The notes: generated by a model from the letters alone, not told the origin. Positions 16,075 through 24,665 are shown, counted from the stretch's first letter. The stretch: 35,503 bases of DNA from an uncultured SAR116 cluster alpha proteobacterium (GCA_902530325.1 CACAAB010000016.1:1-35503); one strand, 5' to 3'. Made by a program: numbers and translations.

Positions 16075-17670
16075 TTAATTATTCAATATAAAGTCAGCAC
16101 AACGTTCCCCAATCATCATGCATGCAGCATTAGTATTTCCTGACACTAAAGTTGGCATAATCGAAGCATCTGCAATACGAAGACCTATTATTCCATGAAC
16201 TTTTAAATTTTTATCAACAACGGAATCTTGGTCAAATCCCATTTTGCATGTGCCAACTGGGTGATAGACAGTTTCTGCTTTATCTCTAATAAACTGTAGT
16301 ATTTTCTCATCTGAATTAAAATTTTCTCCAGGTTGTATCTCTTCACCACAGAATTCTTTCATTATTTCTGATCCCATAATTTTTCTTATTAATCTAACAC
16401 CATCAACTAGCGTATCTCTATCTAACTGAGTTGAGAGAAAATTATACTTGATTTTTGGAGGATCTTCTGGATCGTTTGATCTTATGTGAATGCTACCCTT
16501 ACTTTCAGGTAAATTTTGATTTACAGTACAAGTAATTCCTGGTTCTTCACCTAACTTTCTTTTACCATTCTCCAAAACAACTTTATAAGGGATGAAATGA
16601 ACCTGTATATCTGGAGCTGCCAATTCTTTTCTGGTTTTGAAAAAACCTACAACAGGCGCGGATGGCAAAGTTAAGAAACCATCTCTTTTAAATATATAGT
16701 TAGCGACTTGTTTAACTAAATTAATACCTCTAGCCTTATCATTGTATGCTATTCCTGGTTTTGTAATTTTATAAACCATTCTAGGTGCAATATGATCCCT
16801 TAAATTTTCTCCAACACCATTAAGTTCATGTATAAGTGGTATATTTCTCTTTTCCAAAACATCTCTTTTACCAATGCCTGATAGTTCCAAAATTTGAGGA
16901 GAGTTTATTGCTCCACCAGATAAAATTATTTCTTTTGAAACAGAATACTTTATTATCTTATTTTTATTCTTTACTTCAAGGCCAATACATTTCTTTCCAT
17001 CAAAAAGTAATTTTTTAACTAGACTATTTGTAATTATAGTAAGATTTTTTCTAGATTTTATTGGCCTCAAATAAGCAACTTCTGCACTCATTCTTTCACC
17101 ATTAAAAATTGTGGTTTGAGTGTAACCTATACCTTCTTGATCATCTCCATTATAGTCTTTGTTGAAAGGTATTTTTATTTCTTCTGCAGCTTTAAATAAT
17201 CCCTCATAAATTGGATTTCTATCCGATACTTCAGAAACTTTTAAAGGGCCATTTGTTCCTCTTAATTCTGATACGCTTCCTTGATAGTTTTCCATTTTTT
17301 TAAAAAAAGGTAAGACATCGTCATATGACCAACCTGTATTTCCCATTTGTGCCCATGTATCGTAATCAAGCTTATTTCCTCTTACATAAACCAATCCATT
17401 AATCGAACTTGAGCCTCCAAGTAGTTTGCCCCTTGGTATTGGTATTTTTCGATTTGAAGTATTTTCTTCTGGTTCTGATCTATACCTCCAATTTGCTAAT
17501 GGATTATCAATTAAAAGAGCAAAACTTGCTGGAAGTCTTGATAACGGATGCGATGATCTACCAGCTTCGATTAATAGAACATTATTATTTATGTTTTCAG
17601 ATAATCTATTAGCTACGGCACAACCTGCTGAACCTGCCCCAACAATTATATAATCAAATATTTTATCCAT
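16075..17670 (-). CDS. GMC-family FAD oxidoreductase (choline dehydrogenase-like)
   Basis: This 531-residue enzyme is normal length for the GMC family. It has the FAD motif DYIIVGAGSAGCAVANRL (residues 5-22), the first GMC signature around GKLLGGSSSINGLVYVRG (80-97) and the second around SGGAINSPQILELSGIG. Near the C-terminus it has the active-site histidine in YHPVGTCKMG and the paired Asn in SGNTNAA. It oxidises an alcohol to an aldehyde (choline, polyethylene glycol, or other) using FAD. BetA itself is close in length, but no betaine aldehyde dehydrogenase is beside it, so I do not assign betA. It is the first gene of a two-gene unit with the methyltransferase. Confidence 0.9.
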   Translation of the reverse strand: MDKIFDYIIVGAGSAGCAVANRLSENINNNVLLIEAGRSSHPLSRLPASFALLIDNPLANWRYRSEPEENTSNRKIPIPRGKLLGGSSSINGLVYVRGNKLDYDTWAQMGNTGWSYDDVLPFFKKMENYQGSVSELRGTNGPLKVSEVSDRNPIYEGLFKAAEEIKIPFNKDYNGDDQEGIGYTQTTIFNGERMSAEVAYLRPIKSRKNLTIITNSLVKKLLFDGKKCIGLEVKNKNKIIKYSVSKEIILSGGAINSPQILELSGIGKRDVLEKRNIPLIHELNGVGENLRDHIAPRMVYKITKPGIAYNDKARGINLVKQVANYIFKRDGFLTLPSAPVVGFFKTRKELAAPDIQVHFIPYKVVLENGKRKLGEEPGITCTVNQNLPESKGSIHIRSNDPEDPPKIKYNFLSTQLDRDTLVDGVRLIRKIMGSEIMKEFCGEEIQPGENFNSDEKILQFIRDKAETVYHPVGTCKMGFDQDSVVDKNLKVHGIIGLRIADASIMPTLVSGNTNAACMMIGERCADFILNN

Positions 17671-17755
17671 ATTTTTAACTTTCGTTGAACATTAATAATA
17701 AATATTTATCTTTTCATATCAATATAAATTCTATCAATTACTTTGTTAAACATTG

Positions 17756-17764
17756 TGATATAAT
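17756..17764 (+). promoter_or_regulatory. Extended -10 promoter upstream of terC
   Basis: TGATATAAT is a perfect extended -10 element (TGnTATAAT). The -35 region is weak (around CAATTA, 17736-17741), which extended -10 promoters tolerate. A start near 17771 would leave a leader of about 45 bases before the TTG start of the TerC-family gene. Confidence 0.5.
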
Positions 17765-17816
17765 TGATAAATCGTCTAAACAATGCTACTTAATCGTCGT
17801 TAAATGGAGATTTATT

Positions 17817-18425
17817 TTGTTAGAGTGGATAGTAGATGTTACTCAGATTATAATAGCTGATATTGTGCTATCCGGAGACAATGCTCTAATAATTGGAATG
17901 GCGGCCGCGGCAGTTCCTGAAAAAATTCGTAAAAAAGTAATATTCATTGGCTTGATGGCTGCTGCTGTTCTAAGAATTTTATTTGCTCTTGTTGCTTCCT
18001 ATTTAATAAGTATACCTGGATTACTTTTGTTAGGTGGATTATTACTTTTTTGGGTTTGTTGGAAATTTTACAATGATATTAAAGAATTCTCTTCATTAGA
18101 AGAAGAAAAAGAAAAACTCCAAAAAGATGTGTCTGGAAAAGGATTAAAAGGAGCACTTACAACAATAATTATTGCTGATATATCAATGTCTCTTGATAAC
18201 GTTATAGCCATTACGGCAATAGCAAGGGATAATAAAACCCTTTTAATTTTAGGAATAGCCTTTGCAATTTTAATAATGGCTTTATTTGCAACTGCTATTG
18301 TTAAACTATTAACCAAGTTTAAATGGTTATCATATTTAGGTCTTGCTTTTTTAGTTTACCTATCATCTAAAATGGCTCTAGATGGTTGGTTGCAAATCTA
18401 CCCTTACATTAATAACTATCTATGA
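17817..18425 (+). CDS. TerC/YjbE-family integral membrane protein
   Basis: This 202-residue protein has about seven membrane segments. It has the family signatures ADIVLSGDNALIIGMAAAAVP near the N-terminus (metal-binding acidic residues in a helix: D-x-x-L-S-G-D-N) and the matching IIADISMSLDNVIAI in the second half. TerC-family proteins are linked to manganese or calcium export. I choose TTG at 17817, because GGAGA is 6 bases upstream and LEWI...II is the normal TerC opening; an ATG at 17685 would add 44 unrelated residues. No yybP-ykoY type leader is apparent. The gene overlaps the end of the convergent TRAP gene by 6 bases. GCGGCCGCGG at 17901-17910 is a GC-rich patch encoding alanines. 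Confidence 0.88.
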   Translation: MLEWIVDVTQIIIADIVLSGDNALIIGMAAAAVPEKIRKKVIFIGLMAAAVLRILFALVASYLISIPGLLLLGGLLLFWVCWKFYNDIKEFSSLEEEKEKLQKDVSGKGLKGALTTIIIADISMSLDNVIAITAIARDNKTLLILGIAFAILIMALFATAIVKLLTKFKWLSYLGLAFLVYLSSKMALDGWLQIYPYINNYL

Positions 18426-20477
18426 TCCAAGCCATTTTGGAAACCAAAGAGCAATGTCTGGATAAAACATAACTAATAACATTCCCGTTATTTGTAGGGC
18501 TATGAAAGGAAGAACAGATACAAAAATTTCTTGTAAGGTGATATCTGCTGGTGCAACCGATTTTAGCCAAAAACATGCAGGTCCAAATGGTGGTGAAAGA
18601 AAATAAATCTGAATATTCATAACAAATAACACACCAAACCACACAGCTGCCCACTCAGGCTCTAATCCTAATTCTGGTGCCATTCCTACTACAACAGGAG
18701 CAAACACAGGAACTGTTATAAATGCTATTGCAATCCACTCCATAAACGTTCCAAGGATAACTAAAATCCCCATCATAACGAATACTATTCCGATAGCAGG
18801 TAATCCTAATCCTGAAAACAAGGATCTCATAAAATCTGCACCACCTATAAGATTATAAATTCCAACAAATGCTACTGCTCCTAAAATTAGCCAAATAATT
18901 GTTCCAACAGTGGACATCGTTCCAGCAAGAGCTACTTGTAATAAATTCCAACTGTATGAGTTTCTGAACCAAGCAACAAAAATAGCACCTAAAACTCCAA
19001 CTGCTGCAGCTTCGGTTACCGATGCAATTCCACCATAAATTGAACCCATAACGCAGAATATCAAAAAGATACTTAAGAAAACTGCATAGAGTTTATCTTT
19101 AGACATTTTCATTTCTTTTTTTCTTGCTTTTGCTACCTCTTCTGCAGTAGGTGCCATTGCTGGATTAATATTACATCTTGCTAGTACATATATAGCATAT
19201 AACCCAGCAAGCATTAAACCAGGAACAGCTCCAGCCATAAAAAGATCCCCAATAGCTACTTGAGCAGATAAGCCATAAATAATCATGATGATACTAGGCG
19301 GAATAAGGGTTGCTAATGCACCAGAAGCACAAATTAAACCAATAGACATTTTTCTGTCATAACCCAATCTCAAGAGTTGTGGTAAAGCTACTAAACCGAG
19401 CATAACAATTTCTCCACCCATAACACCTGACATTGCTGCTAACACAACTGCAACGGCAATTGTTTGAATTGCAACACCGCCTCTAAGCTTTCCTGCAAAA
19501 ATTGACATAGCATCAAATAAATCTTCAGCTACGCCAGCTCTTTCTAGAATAGACGCCATTAATACAAATAGCGGTACTGCAATTAATGGATATTTTTCTA
19601 ATAGCCCAAAAGCATTGGTTGATACTAAATAAAGTCCTCCATAACCAAAATAACAAAGAGCACTAAGAACTGACACAAATAATGTAACAACCCCAAGAGG
19701 CATACCTGTCATCATCAATACCAGCATTAACACGACAATTAATATGCTTGCCGTACCTATATTCATATCCTGCATGTTAATGTAATCTTGTGGATTAATA
19801 TAACTTCCGACTGCGGCATAGAGGGTGTTTATATATCCAGCGAAACTCTCTTCTCCTATAAAGTGGACTATTATAACACAAGTGATTCTCAAAATTATCA
19901 AACCACAAATTCCTAAAATTATTTTTTTTGCAATGTTAGAACTAAAATGCCTGTATAGATTTATCATTAATTGAATTATGTAAGTCGTTGCACCAATGGT
20001 AAGCATAGATTTTAAAATCATTGGCTGTGGAGAATTCCAGGCACTTCCAGCCTTTTCAAGCATCATAACTGAATCAAGAGCACGAATGACTGAATCATCA
20101 ATTAGTAACCATAGAGCAATTATGCCAACTACATACGCAATAAGATCAAGCCACCATTTACCTCTATCCGATGCCATTATATAAAAGACTGTTATTCCAA
20201 TATGACGTTTGTGCAAAGTTACGTAAGCAGCTGACAACATCCATGCTGTTGCAGCTAAAACCATTACAACTTCAAATACCCACTGAGTAGGGGCATCAAA
20301 CACGTATCTTGATATAACTTCGTATCCTGTCACAGCAGCACATATTAAATAAAGTTGTGCTACAGCTAGCCCAGAAAACTTACTAAAATGGTCAAAAAAG
20401 GCAAAACGATCTTTCCCAGTCTCAAAATTTTCCATGTTATCCAAGTCTAAACTTTGCTTTTGGACTGTTTCTGCCAT
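18420..20477 (-). CDS. dctQM: TRAP transporter fused permease DctQM (third TRAP system)
   Basis: This 685-residue protein fuses the small and large TRAP permease subunits. The DctQ part is about residues 25-215, with SRYVFDAPTQWVFE and LHKRHIGITVF. The DctM part runs from about 240 to the end, with GGEIVMLGLVALPQLL, LIPPSIIMIIYGL and GTFMEWIAIAFITVPVFAP. The start at 20477 has GGGGGAAAT upstream; an earlier in-frame codon at 20510 does not. Divergent from a DctP gene 256 bases away, which is surely its partner. The C-terminus overlaps terC by 6 bases, tail to tail. Substrate is unknown. Confidence 0.95.
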   Translation of the reverse strand: MAETVQKQSLDLDNMENFETGKDRFAFFDHFSKFSGLAVAQLYLICAAVTGYEVISRYVFDAPTQWVFEVVMVLAATAWMLSAAYVTLHKRHIGITVFYIMASDRGKWWLDLIAYVVGIIALWLLIDDSVIRALDSVMMLEKAGSAWNSPQPMILKSMLTIGATTYIIQLMINLYRHFSSNIAKKIILGICGLIILRITCVIIVHFIGEESFAGYINTLYAAVGSYINPQDYINMQDMNIGTASILIVVLMLVLMMTGMPLGVVTLFVSVLSALCYFGYGGLYLVSTNAFGLLEKYPLIAVPLFVLMASILERAGVAEDLFDAMSIFAGKLRGGVAIQTIAVAVVLAAMSGVMGGEIVMLGLVALPQLLRLGYDRKMSIGLICASGALATLIPPSIIMIIYGLSAQVAIGDLFMAGAVPGLMLAGLYAIYVLARCNINPAMAPTAEEVAKARKKEMKMSKDKLYAVFLSIFLIFCVMGSIYGGIASVTEAAAVGVLGAIFVAWFRNSYSWNLLQVALAGTMSTVGTIIWLILGAVAFVGIYNLIGGADFMRSLFSGLGLPAIGIVFVMMGILVILGTFMEWIAIAFITVPVFAPVVVGMAPELGLEPEWAAVWFGVLFVMNIQIYFLSPPFGPACFWLKSVAPADITLQEIFVSVLPFIALQITGMLLVMFYPDIALWFPKWLGS

Positions 20478-20504
20478 TAAATTTCCCCCATACGAATTTT
20501 TAAC

Positions 20505-20535
20505 TTGCAATTGTCTTAGAATTAAGAACTATAAT
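20505..20535 (+). promoter_or_regulatory. Candidate promoter of the small membrane protein-dctP operon
   Basis: TATAAT (20530-20535) is a perfect -10 element. TTGCAA (20505-20510) is a -35 candidate, but the spacer is 19 bases, longer than ideal. It lies in the gap between divergent dctQM and the small ORF. Confidence 0.4.
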
Positions 20536-20587
20536 AATATCTATTAGAGACATTAATTTTAGTATGTCAAGAACCAAGGAGGAAATT

Positions 20588-20710
20588 TTGGCTAAACCTG
20601 TTAGAAGCGATCATGTAGATACTTACGGTCCCTGGGCGTGGATTGCTGGATTTGCTTTCGCGGTTTTAATTACATGGATGATGTTTTATATAGCTGATGG
20701 TTTCAGCTAA
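20588..20710 (+). CDS. Small single-span membrane protein (40 residues), unknown function, upstream of dctP
   Basis: This ORF runs from a TTG start, with AAGGAGGA (20576-20583) 5 bases upstream, to TAA. The peptide begins MAKPVRSDHVDTYGPWAW and has one hydrophobic helix (about residues 16-36) ending before a short DGFS tail. An in-frame ATG at 20564 gives 48 residues but has no ribosome binding site. It is 22 bases before the dctP GTG start, in the same direction, so it is probably co-transcribed with the third TRAP system. The N-terminus is basic and short, so it may face the cytoplasm. I do not recognise its family. It could be an accessory subunit of the TRAP carrier; a chance ORF is unlikely given the ribosome binding site. 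Confidence 0.7.
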   Translation: MAKPVRSDHVDTYGPWAWIAGFAFAVLITWMMFYIADGFS

Positions 20711-20732
20711 TTTTCACAAAAGGAGGAATATA

Positions 20733-21749
20733 GTGAAAAAATATTTAATAAGTGCTTTAATCGTAGCTGGCCTTACCTTTACAGGCGCTGCTAGTGCGAA
20801 GAAGCTTAAGTTTCAAATGAGTTCTAAAGCTGGTGACTGGGCTCATACTTACATGGGTGAAAAGGCAAAAATATTATCAGATCTGACTGATGGCAAATTA
20901 CAAATTGAAGGATTACCAACAAAGTCCGTTGTACCTCACAGAGAAACAATTGACGCAGTTGCAAACGGTATCCTAGACGGTGATTTTAATGCTATTGCAT
21001 ACTTTGCAGGAAGAGATCCAGCTTTTGCAATTATGGGGGACCTGATTGCAGGTTACGATACACCGAAACAATATCAAGAATATTGTATGCACGGTGGTGG
21101 AAAAGAAATGCTTCAAAAAATATATGATAGTGTTTTACCAGGTAAAATTCTTGTTCTAGGTTGTGGTCCTTACGGAAAAGAAGCTCTTGTTTCAAAGGTT
21201 CCAATCAATGGCGTAGCTGATCTTAAAGGTGTTAAAATTAGATCACCTGAAGGTTTAGCCGCTGATGTTTTTAGAAGAGCTGGTGCTTCACCTTCTTCAA
21301 TTCCTTTCTCTGAGGTTTATACTTCTCTAGAAAAGGGTATTGTTGATGCCGCTGACGCTTCTGTTTATATTAACAATCATGCTAGTGGTTTCCATAAGAT
21401 TGCAAAGTACCCACTTTACCCTGGTATTCACTCAATGGCGAACCTACAAACTATTATTAACAAGAAAGTTTTTAATAAGTTAAGTAAACAACATCAAACT
21501 GCCCTAACAGTTTGGACCTACATGACTTGGACAGCTAAACTGAGAGATGCTGGCCTTGACGGTAGAGCTCAAGTTGCAAAAGATAAGGCAGCCGGTGACT
21601 TAACAATCATTGACTGGCCAGTTAGTGAGAGAGCAAAGTTCAGACAAATCGCTGTTGAAGCGTGGAATTCTGCTGCATCAAAAAGCCCGCTTGCAAAAGA
21701 GGCTTTAGAGTCAAATCTTTCTTACATGAAGAAAATAGGTTTACTTTAA
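20733..21749 (+). CDS. dctP: TRAP transporter periplasmic solute-binding protein DctP (third TRAP system)
   Basis: This 338-residue binding protein starts at GTG 20733, with AGGAGG at 20721-20726; the encoded start MKKYLISALIVAGLTFTGAASA is split as MKKYLISALIV and the rest, a normal signal peptide of about 22 residues. GVADLKGVKIRSPEG (160-174) contains the conserved ligand arginine R170. EKGIVDAADASVYINNHASG follows, as in binding proteins of fused-permease TRAP systems. It should deliver a carboxylate to the divergent DctQM. An upstream in-frame start at 20697 overlaps the small ORF and is rejected. It is followed by a strong terminator. Confidence 0.93.
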   Translation: MKKYLISALIVAGLTFTGAASAKKLKFQMSSKAGDWAHTYMGEKAKILSDLTDGKLQIEGLPTKSVVPHRETIDAVANGILDGDFNAIAYFAGRDPAFAIMGDLIAGYDTPKQYQEYCMHGGGKEMLQKIYDSVLPGKILVLGCGPYGKEALVSKVPINGVADLKGVKIRSPEGLAADVFRRAGASPSSIPFSEVYTSLEKGIVDAADASVYINNHASGFHKIAKYPLYPGIHSMANLQTIINKKVFNKLSKQHQTALTVWTYMTWTAKLRDAGLDGRAQVAKDKAAGDLTIIDWPVSERAKFRQIAVEAWNSAASKSPLAKEALESNLSYMKKIGLL

Positions 21750-21764
21750 ATATATAAATAATTT

Positions 21765-21793
21765 AGCTTGCTGACTTTTTTAGTTAGCAAGCT
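21765..21793 (+). terminator. Terminator of the third dctP, overlapping the end of the amidase gene
   Basis: AGCTTGCTGACT (21765-21776) pairs with 21782-21793 (one G-U pair, otherwise perfect) around a 5-T loop, then TTTCTTTTTCT follows. The 3' arm is made by the last codons and stop of the amidase gene on the other strand. It may also work in the reverse direction, less strongly. Confidence 0.8.
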
Positions 21794-23096
21794 TTTCTTT
21801 TTCTAAAATATACTTACATATTTCCAATAATTTTAAATCCTCACTCCAATTTGCAATAAATTGAATGCCAATTGGCAAATCATCTTTACCTTTTAAAAAA
21901 GGAAGGCTGATTGCTGGAACACCCATCATAGTCCAATATCCGTTAAAGATTGCATTACCAGTATTCATTAGATCGCGAGGTGCTTGTCCTGGTGCTGCAG
22001 GAGTAATAATAGCATCATATTTTTTAAAAAATTGTTTTAAAATTTGTTCCATTTTTTTTGCTTGTTCTATTGCTGATACGTAGTCACTCGCTGATACTGG
22101 TATTCCTGCTTCGATTCTTTTAACAGTAAAGGGGTGAAGATTAGATTTATCAGTTTGGTAATAATTCATTAGAGAATTAGCAATAGATCCGTTCATTATA
22201 ATTTCGTGTGCTTTAGCTGCATTATCAAAATCTTTTCCAAGCTCTAACTCTTCAATGTCAAGTTGTGCATTTTTTACAAACTCTTCAATTCCATGTTTCA
22301 TATCCGCATCACCAAAATTCCAAACAGGCCCTCTAACAAATCCAAATTTAATTGGCTTATTTAAACTCATAGTTCTTTCATATTGGTAATTTTGAATCAT
22401 ATCTAAATCATTACTGTCATATGATAAAATTACTGAGGCAACTAAGTCTATGTCTTCAACACAGTTTGCATAAATACCAGGGTGGTCTAATCTTTGAGAA
22501 ATTGGTGACATTCCAGATCTAGATATCGTTCCAAATGTTGGTTTAAATCCTAATATACCTGTAAATGATGCAGGTCTTAAAACAGAACCGCCTGTTTGTG
22601 ATCCAATTGCTAACGGTACCATATGGTCTGACACGGCAGCAGCAGAACCCGACGAAGAGCCACCTGGGGTGCATTCTAAATCTTGTGGGTTTTTTGTTTT
22701 TCCAGGACCTGACAAGGCAAACTCAGTTGTAACACATTTACCCATAATAACAGCACCCTCATCTCTCAGTAATCTAACTAAATGAGCGTCTTTAGATGGT
22801 TTTCTGTTTTTGCATAAGTGAGATCCATTTTCTGTAGGCATATCTTTTGTATCAATAATGTCTTTAATACCAATTGGGAGGCCGTTTAATTTACCTGCGC
22901 TTTTATCTTTCCGTCTTTTATCAGCTTCTCTTGCTTGCTCTAATGCAAGTTTAGGATCTAAAAAAATCCAAGCGCCAACATCATCTTCTCTTAATTCTAT
23001 TTGTTTTAAAAATGCTTCTACATATTCTTCAGATGAAAGACTATCTTCTTCCATCATTTTTAATGCTTCATTAGCGCTTAGTTTAATTAGGTCCAT
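21780..23096 (-). CDS. Amidase signature family hydrolase
   Basis: This 438-residue amidase has the Ser-cisSer-Lys triad: K78 (GLPIGIKDIIDTKDMPTENG, split as GLPIGIKDII and the rest), the serine cluster GGSSSGSAAAV (145-155) and nucleophile S171 (SQTGGSVLRPAS). Length fits GatA-like and AtzF-like amidases, but there is no gatB or gatC nearby, so it is a catabolic amide, carbamate or allophanate-type hydrolase rather than part of tRNA amidation. It lies 14 bases after a RidA-like gene on the same strand, with AAGAGAG as ribosome binding site. The substrate is unknown. Confidence 0.92.
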   Translation of the reverse strand: MDLIKLSANEALKMMEEDSLSSEEYVEAFLKQIELREDDVGAWIFLDPKLALEQAREADKRRKDKSAGKLNGLPIGIKDIIDTKDMPTENGSHLCKNRKPSKDAHLVRLLRDEGAVIMGKCVTTEFALSGPGKTKNPQDLECTPGGSSSGSAAAVSDHMVPLAIGSQTGGSVLRPASFTGILGFKPTFGTISRSGMSPISQRLDHPGIYANCVEDIDLVASVILSYDSNDLDMIQNYQYERTMSLNKPIKFGFVRGPVWNFGDADMKHGIEEFVKNAQLDIEELELGKDFDNAAKAHEIIMNGSIANSLMNYYQTDKSNLHPFTVKRIEAGIPVSASDYVSAIEQAKKMEQILKQFFKKYDAIITPAAPGQAPRDLMNTGNAIFNGYWTMMGVPAISLPFLKGKDDLPIGIQFIANWSEDLKLLEICKYILEKEKLAN

Positions 23097-23110
23097 CTAA
23101 ACTCTCTTTC

Positions 23111-23497
23111 TTATTGTAATTTTGTAACAATTGCTTCAGCCTCAATTTCAACTTTCATTCTAGGGTCTACAAGAGCAGATACTTCTAATAAAGTTGATGC
23201 AGGCTTATGTTCTCCAAAATATTCAATTCTTTTTGGATTAATGATAGATCTATCGTTAATGTTAGTTAAAAAAACTCTCACTTTCACTACATCATTTGAA
23301 GAACTACCAGCCGCAACAAGACAAGTATTTAGATCTCTCATGGCAATATCAAACTGATCTTTTGTGCTTTCTGGAATTGTGCCGTTAAAATTCATTCCGA
23401 CTAATCCTGAAACCCAAACTACACCATTTGCTTCAACAACATGACAATAGTGACTTACAGGTTGAAGTATATCTGGTATTAATATTCTATTAATCAT
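23111..23497 (-). CDS. RidA/YjgF-family protein lacking the archetypal catalytic arginine
   Basis: This 128-residue protein of the Rid family has VVWVSGLVG (26-34), QFDIAMRDLNTCLVAAGSS (48-66) and VVKVRVFLTNI (70-80). True RidA uses Arg105 (…PARSCV…) to hydrolyse reactive enamines. Here the matching segment reads KPASTLLEVS (98-107), so serine (S101) replaces it, while the acidic end VEIEAEAIV is kept. It is therefore in one of the Rid subfamilies of unclear chemistry. The start at 23497 is chosen because GAGGATT lies 5 to 6 bases upstream; the ATG at 23509 would place that site inside the gene. It is paired with the amidase. Confidence 0.88.
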   Translation of the reverse strand: MINRILIPDILQPVSHYCHVVEANGVVWVSGLVGMNFNGTIPESTKDQFDIAMRDLNTCLVAAGSSSNDVVKVRVFLTNINDRSIINPKRIEYFGEHKPASTLLEVSALVDPRMKVEIEAEAIVTKLQ

Positions 23498-23613
23498 TTT
23501 AATCCTCATAAGTATTAATTAATTCGATATATTATTATCTTATAATAGTATCTCGAAAAATATACTTTAAAAAATAGTTTCAATTACTTTGCATGAATTT
23601 AGAAAATGAATAT

Positions 23614-23636
23614 CATATCAGAGTGTTTTTGATATG
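23614..23636. promoter_or_regulatory. Candidate operator: 7-bp inverted repeat upstream of the 2-hydroxyacid dehydrogenase
   Basis: CATATCA (23614-23620) and TGATATG (23630-23636) form an inverted repeat with centres 16 bases apart, just before the ribosome binding site of the divergent dehydrogenase gene. A chance repeat in AT-rich DNA is possible. Confidence 0.2.
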
Positions 23637-23644
23637 AGGATAAT

Positions 23645-24665
23645 ATGCCTACAATAGTTTACCTTGATACTTTGCCTGCCCAAAATGGTTTAGATATTTT
23701 ACATTCCCAATCTAAAGTTGAAATATTAAAAATCAATAGTTCAGATAATGAAGAAAAGTGCATGTCAATTTTGCAAAAAGCGGATGCCTATCAGGTAGGG
23801 GCAGCTAGAGATGAAGTTCCAAAATATTTACAAGTTGACAAACAATTTTTAACTAAAATACCAAACCTACTTGTTGTTTCATCTTCTGGTGCAGGCTACG
23901 ACACTATTGATGTTGATGCATGTACTCAGTCAGGTGTACTAGTAGTTAATCAGACTGGTGGAAATTCTGAAGGTGTTGCAGAGCATGCAGTAGGCATGAT
24001 TTTGAATTTATTCAAAAGAATTGGTGAATGTGACCACGCTCTGAGAAGAGGTTGGAACGAGCCAAGAGTGAGTTTAATGGGTAAGGATCTTTTAAATAAA
24101 AAATGTTGGAATTATAGGTCTTGGAAATACAGGTGGCAGAGTTGCAGAAATATGTAAAGTTGCATTTAGTTGTAATATTTTAGCTTATGATCCTTACTTA
24201 TCTGAAGAAACTTTTAAAAAGAAACATGCAAGCAAAACCGAATTAGATATTTTATTATCAGAAAGTGACGTTGTCTCTGTTCATATACCCTTAAATAAAG
24301 AAACAAATAATATGATCAATAAAGATTGGTTCAAGAAAATGAAAAAAGGAAGTTATTTTGTTACTACTTCTCGAGGATCAATCCATAACGAAGACGATTT
24401 ATATAATACACTTATAGAAGGACATTTAGCAGGGGCAGGTTTAGATGTATGGGAGTCTGAGCCACCTCCGTCAACGCATAAACTTTTAAAACTTGAAAAT
24501 GTAATAGCTAGCCCTCATACAGCAGGTATTACAAGAGATAGTAGAAATAAAATGTCTGAATTTGTTGCAACACAGCTTTTAGATATTTTTGATGGGAAGG
24601 AACCACCAAGGCCAGTGAATTCAGAAGTATTAGGAATTTTTCGAGAAAAATTTAAAAAAATCTAA
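23645..24665 (+). pseudogene. D-isomer specific 2-hydroxyacid dehydrogenase, interrupted by a one-base frameshift
   Basis: The first frame (23645-24157) gives the N-terminal part through GGNSEGVAEHAVGMILNLFKR, then falls apart. In the next frame, from about 24105, VGIIGLGNTGGRVAEI (the NAD-binding GxGxxG) follows, then the catalytic residues: Arg in TTSRGSIHNEDDL, Glu in GLDVWESEPPP and His in ASPHTAGI. Removing one A from the A6 run at 24098-24103 gives NKNVGIIGLG and a continuous 339-residue ORF of normal length. So it is either a recent mutation, a variable A-run, or a sequence error. If intact, it would reduce a 2-keto acid to a D-2-hydroxy acid or the reverse. GAGGA precedes the start. 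The next gene follows by 17 bases. Confidence 0.85.

Noticed and set aside
16075..17670. Assigning the GMC oxidoreductase as choline dehydrogenase betA
   Set aside because: The family is broad, and no betB, betI or choline transporter is beside it.
17771..17816. yybP-ykoY manganese riboswitch ahead of the TerC-family gene
   Set aside because: Such elements often precede TerC-family genes, but this leader is only about 45 bases and shows no matching paired structure.
17901..17910. GC-rich patch GCGGCCGCGG in an AT-rich genome, as a possible inserted or cloned junction
   Set aside because: It is in frame and encodes the alanine run expected in this protein family; no other sign of a junction.
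24098..24103. Programmed ribosomal frameshifting in the 2-hydroxyacid dehydrogenase
   Set aside because: The shift needed is +1, while A-rich slippery sites usually give -1. No stimulatory stem or internal Shine-Dalgarno was seen. A simple one-A insertion explains it better.
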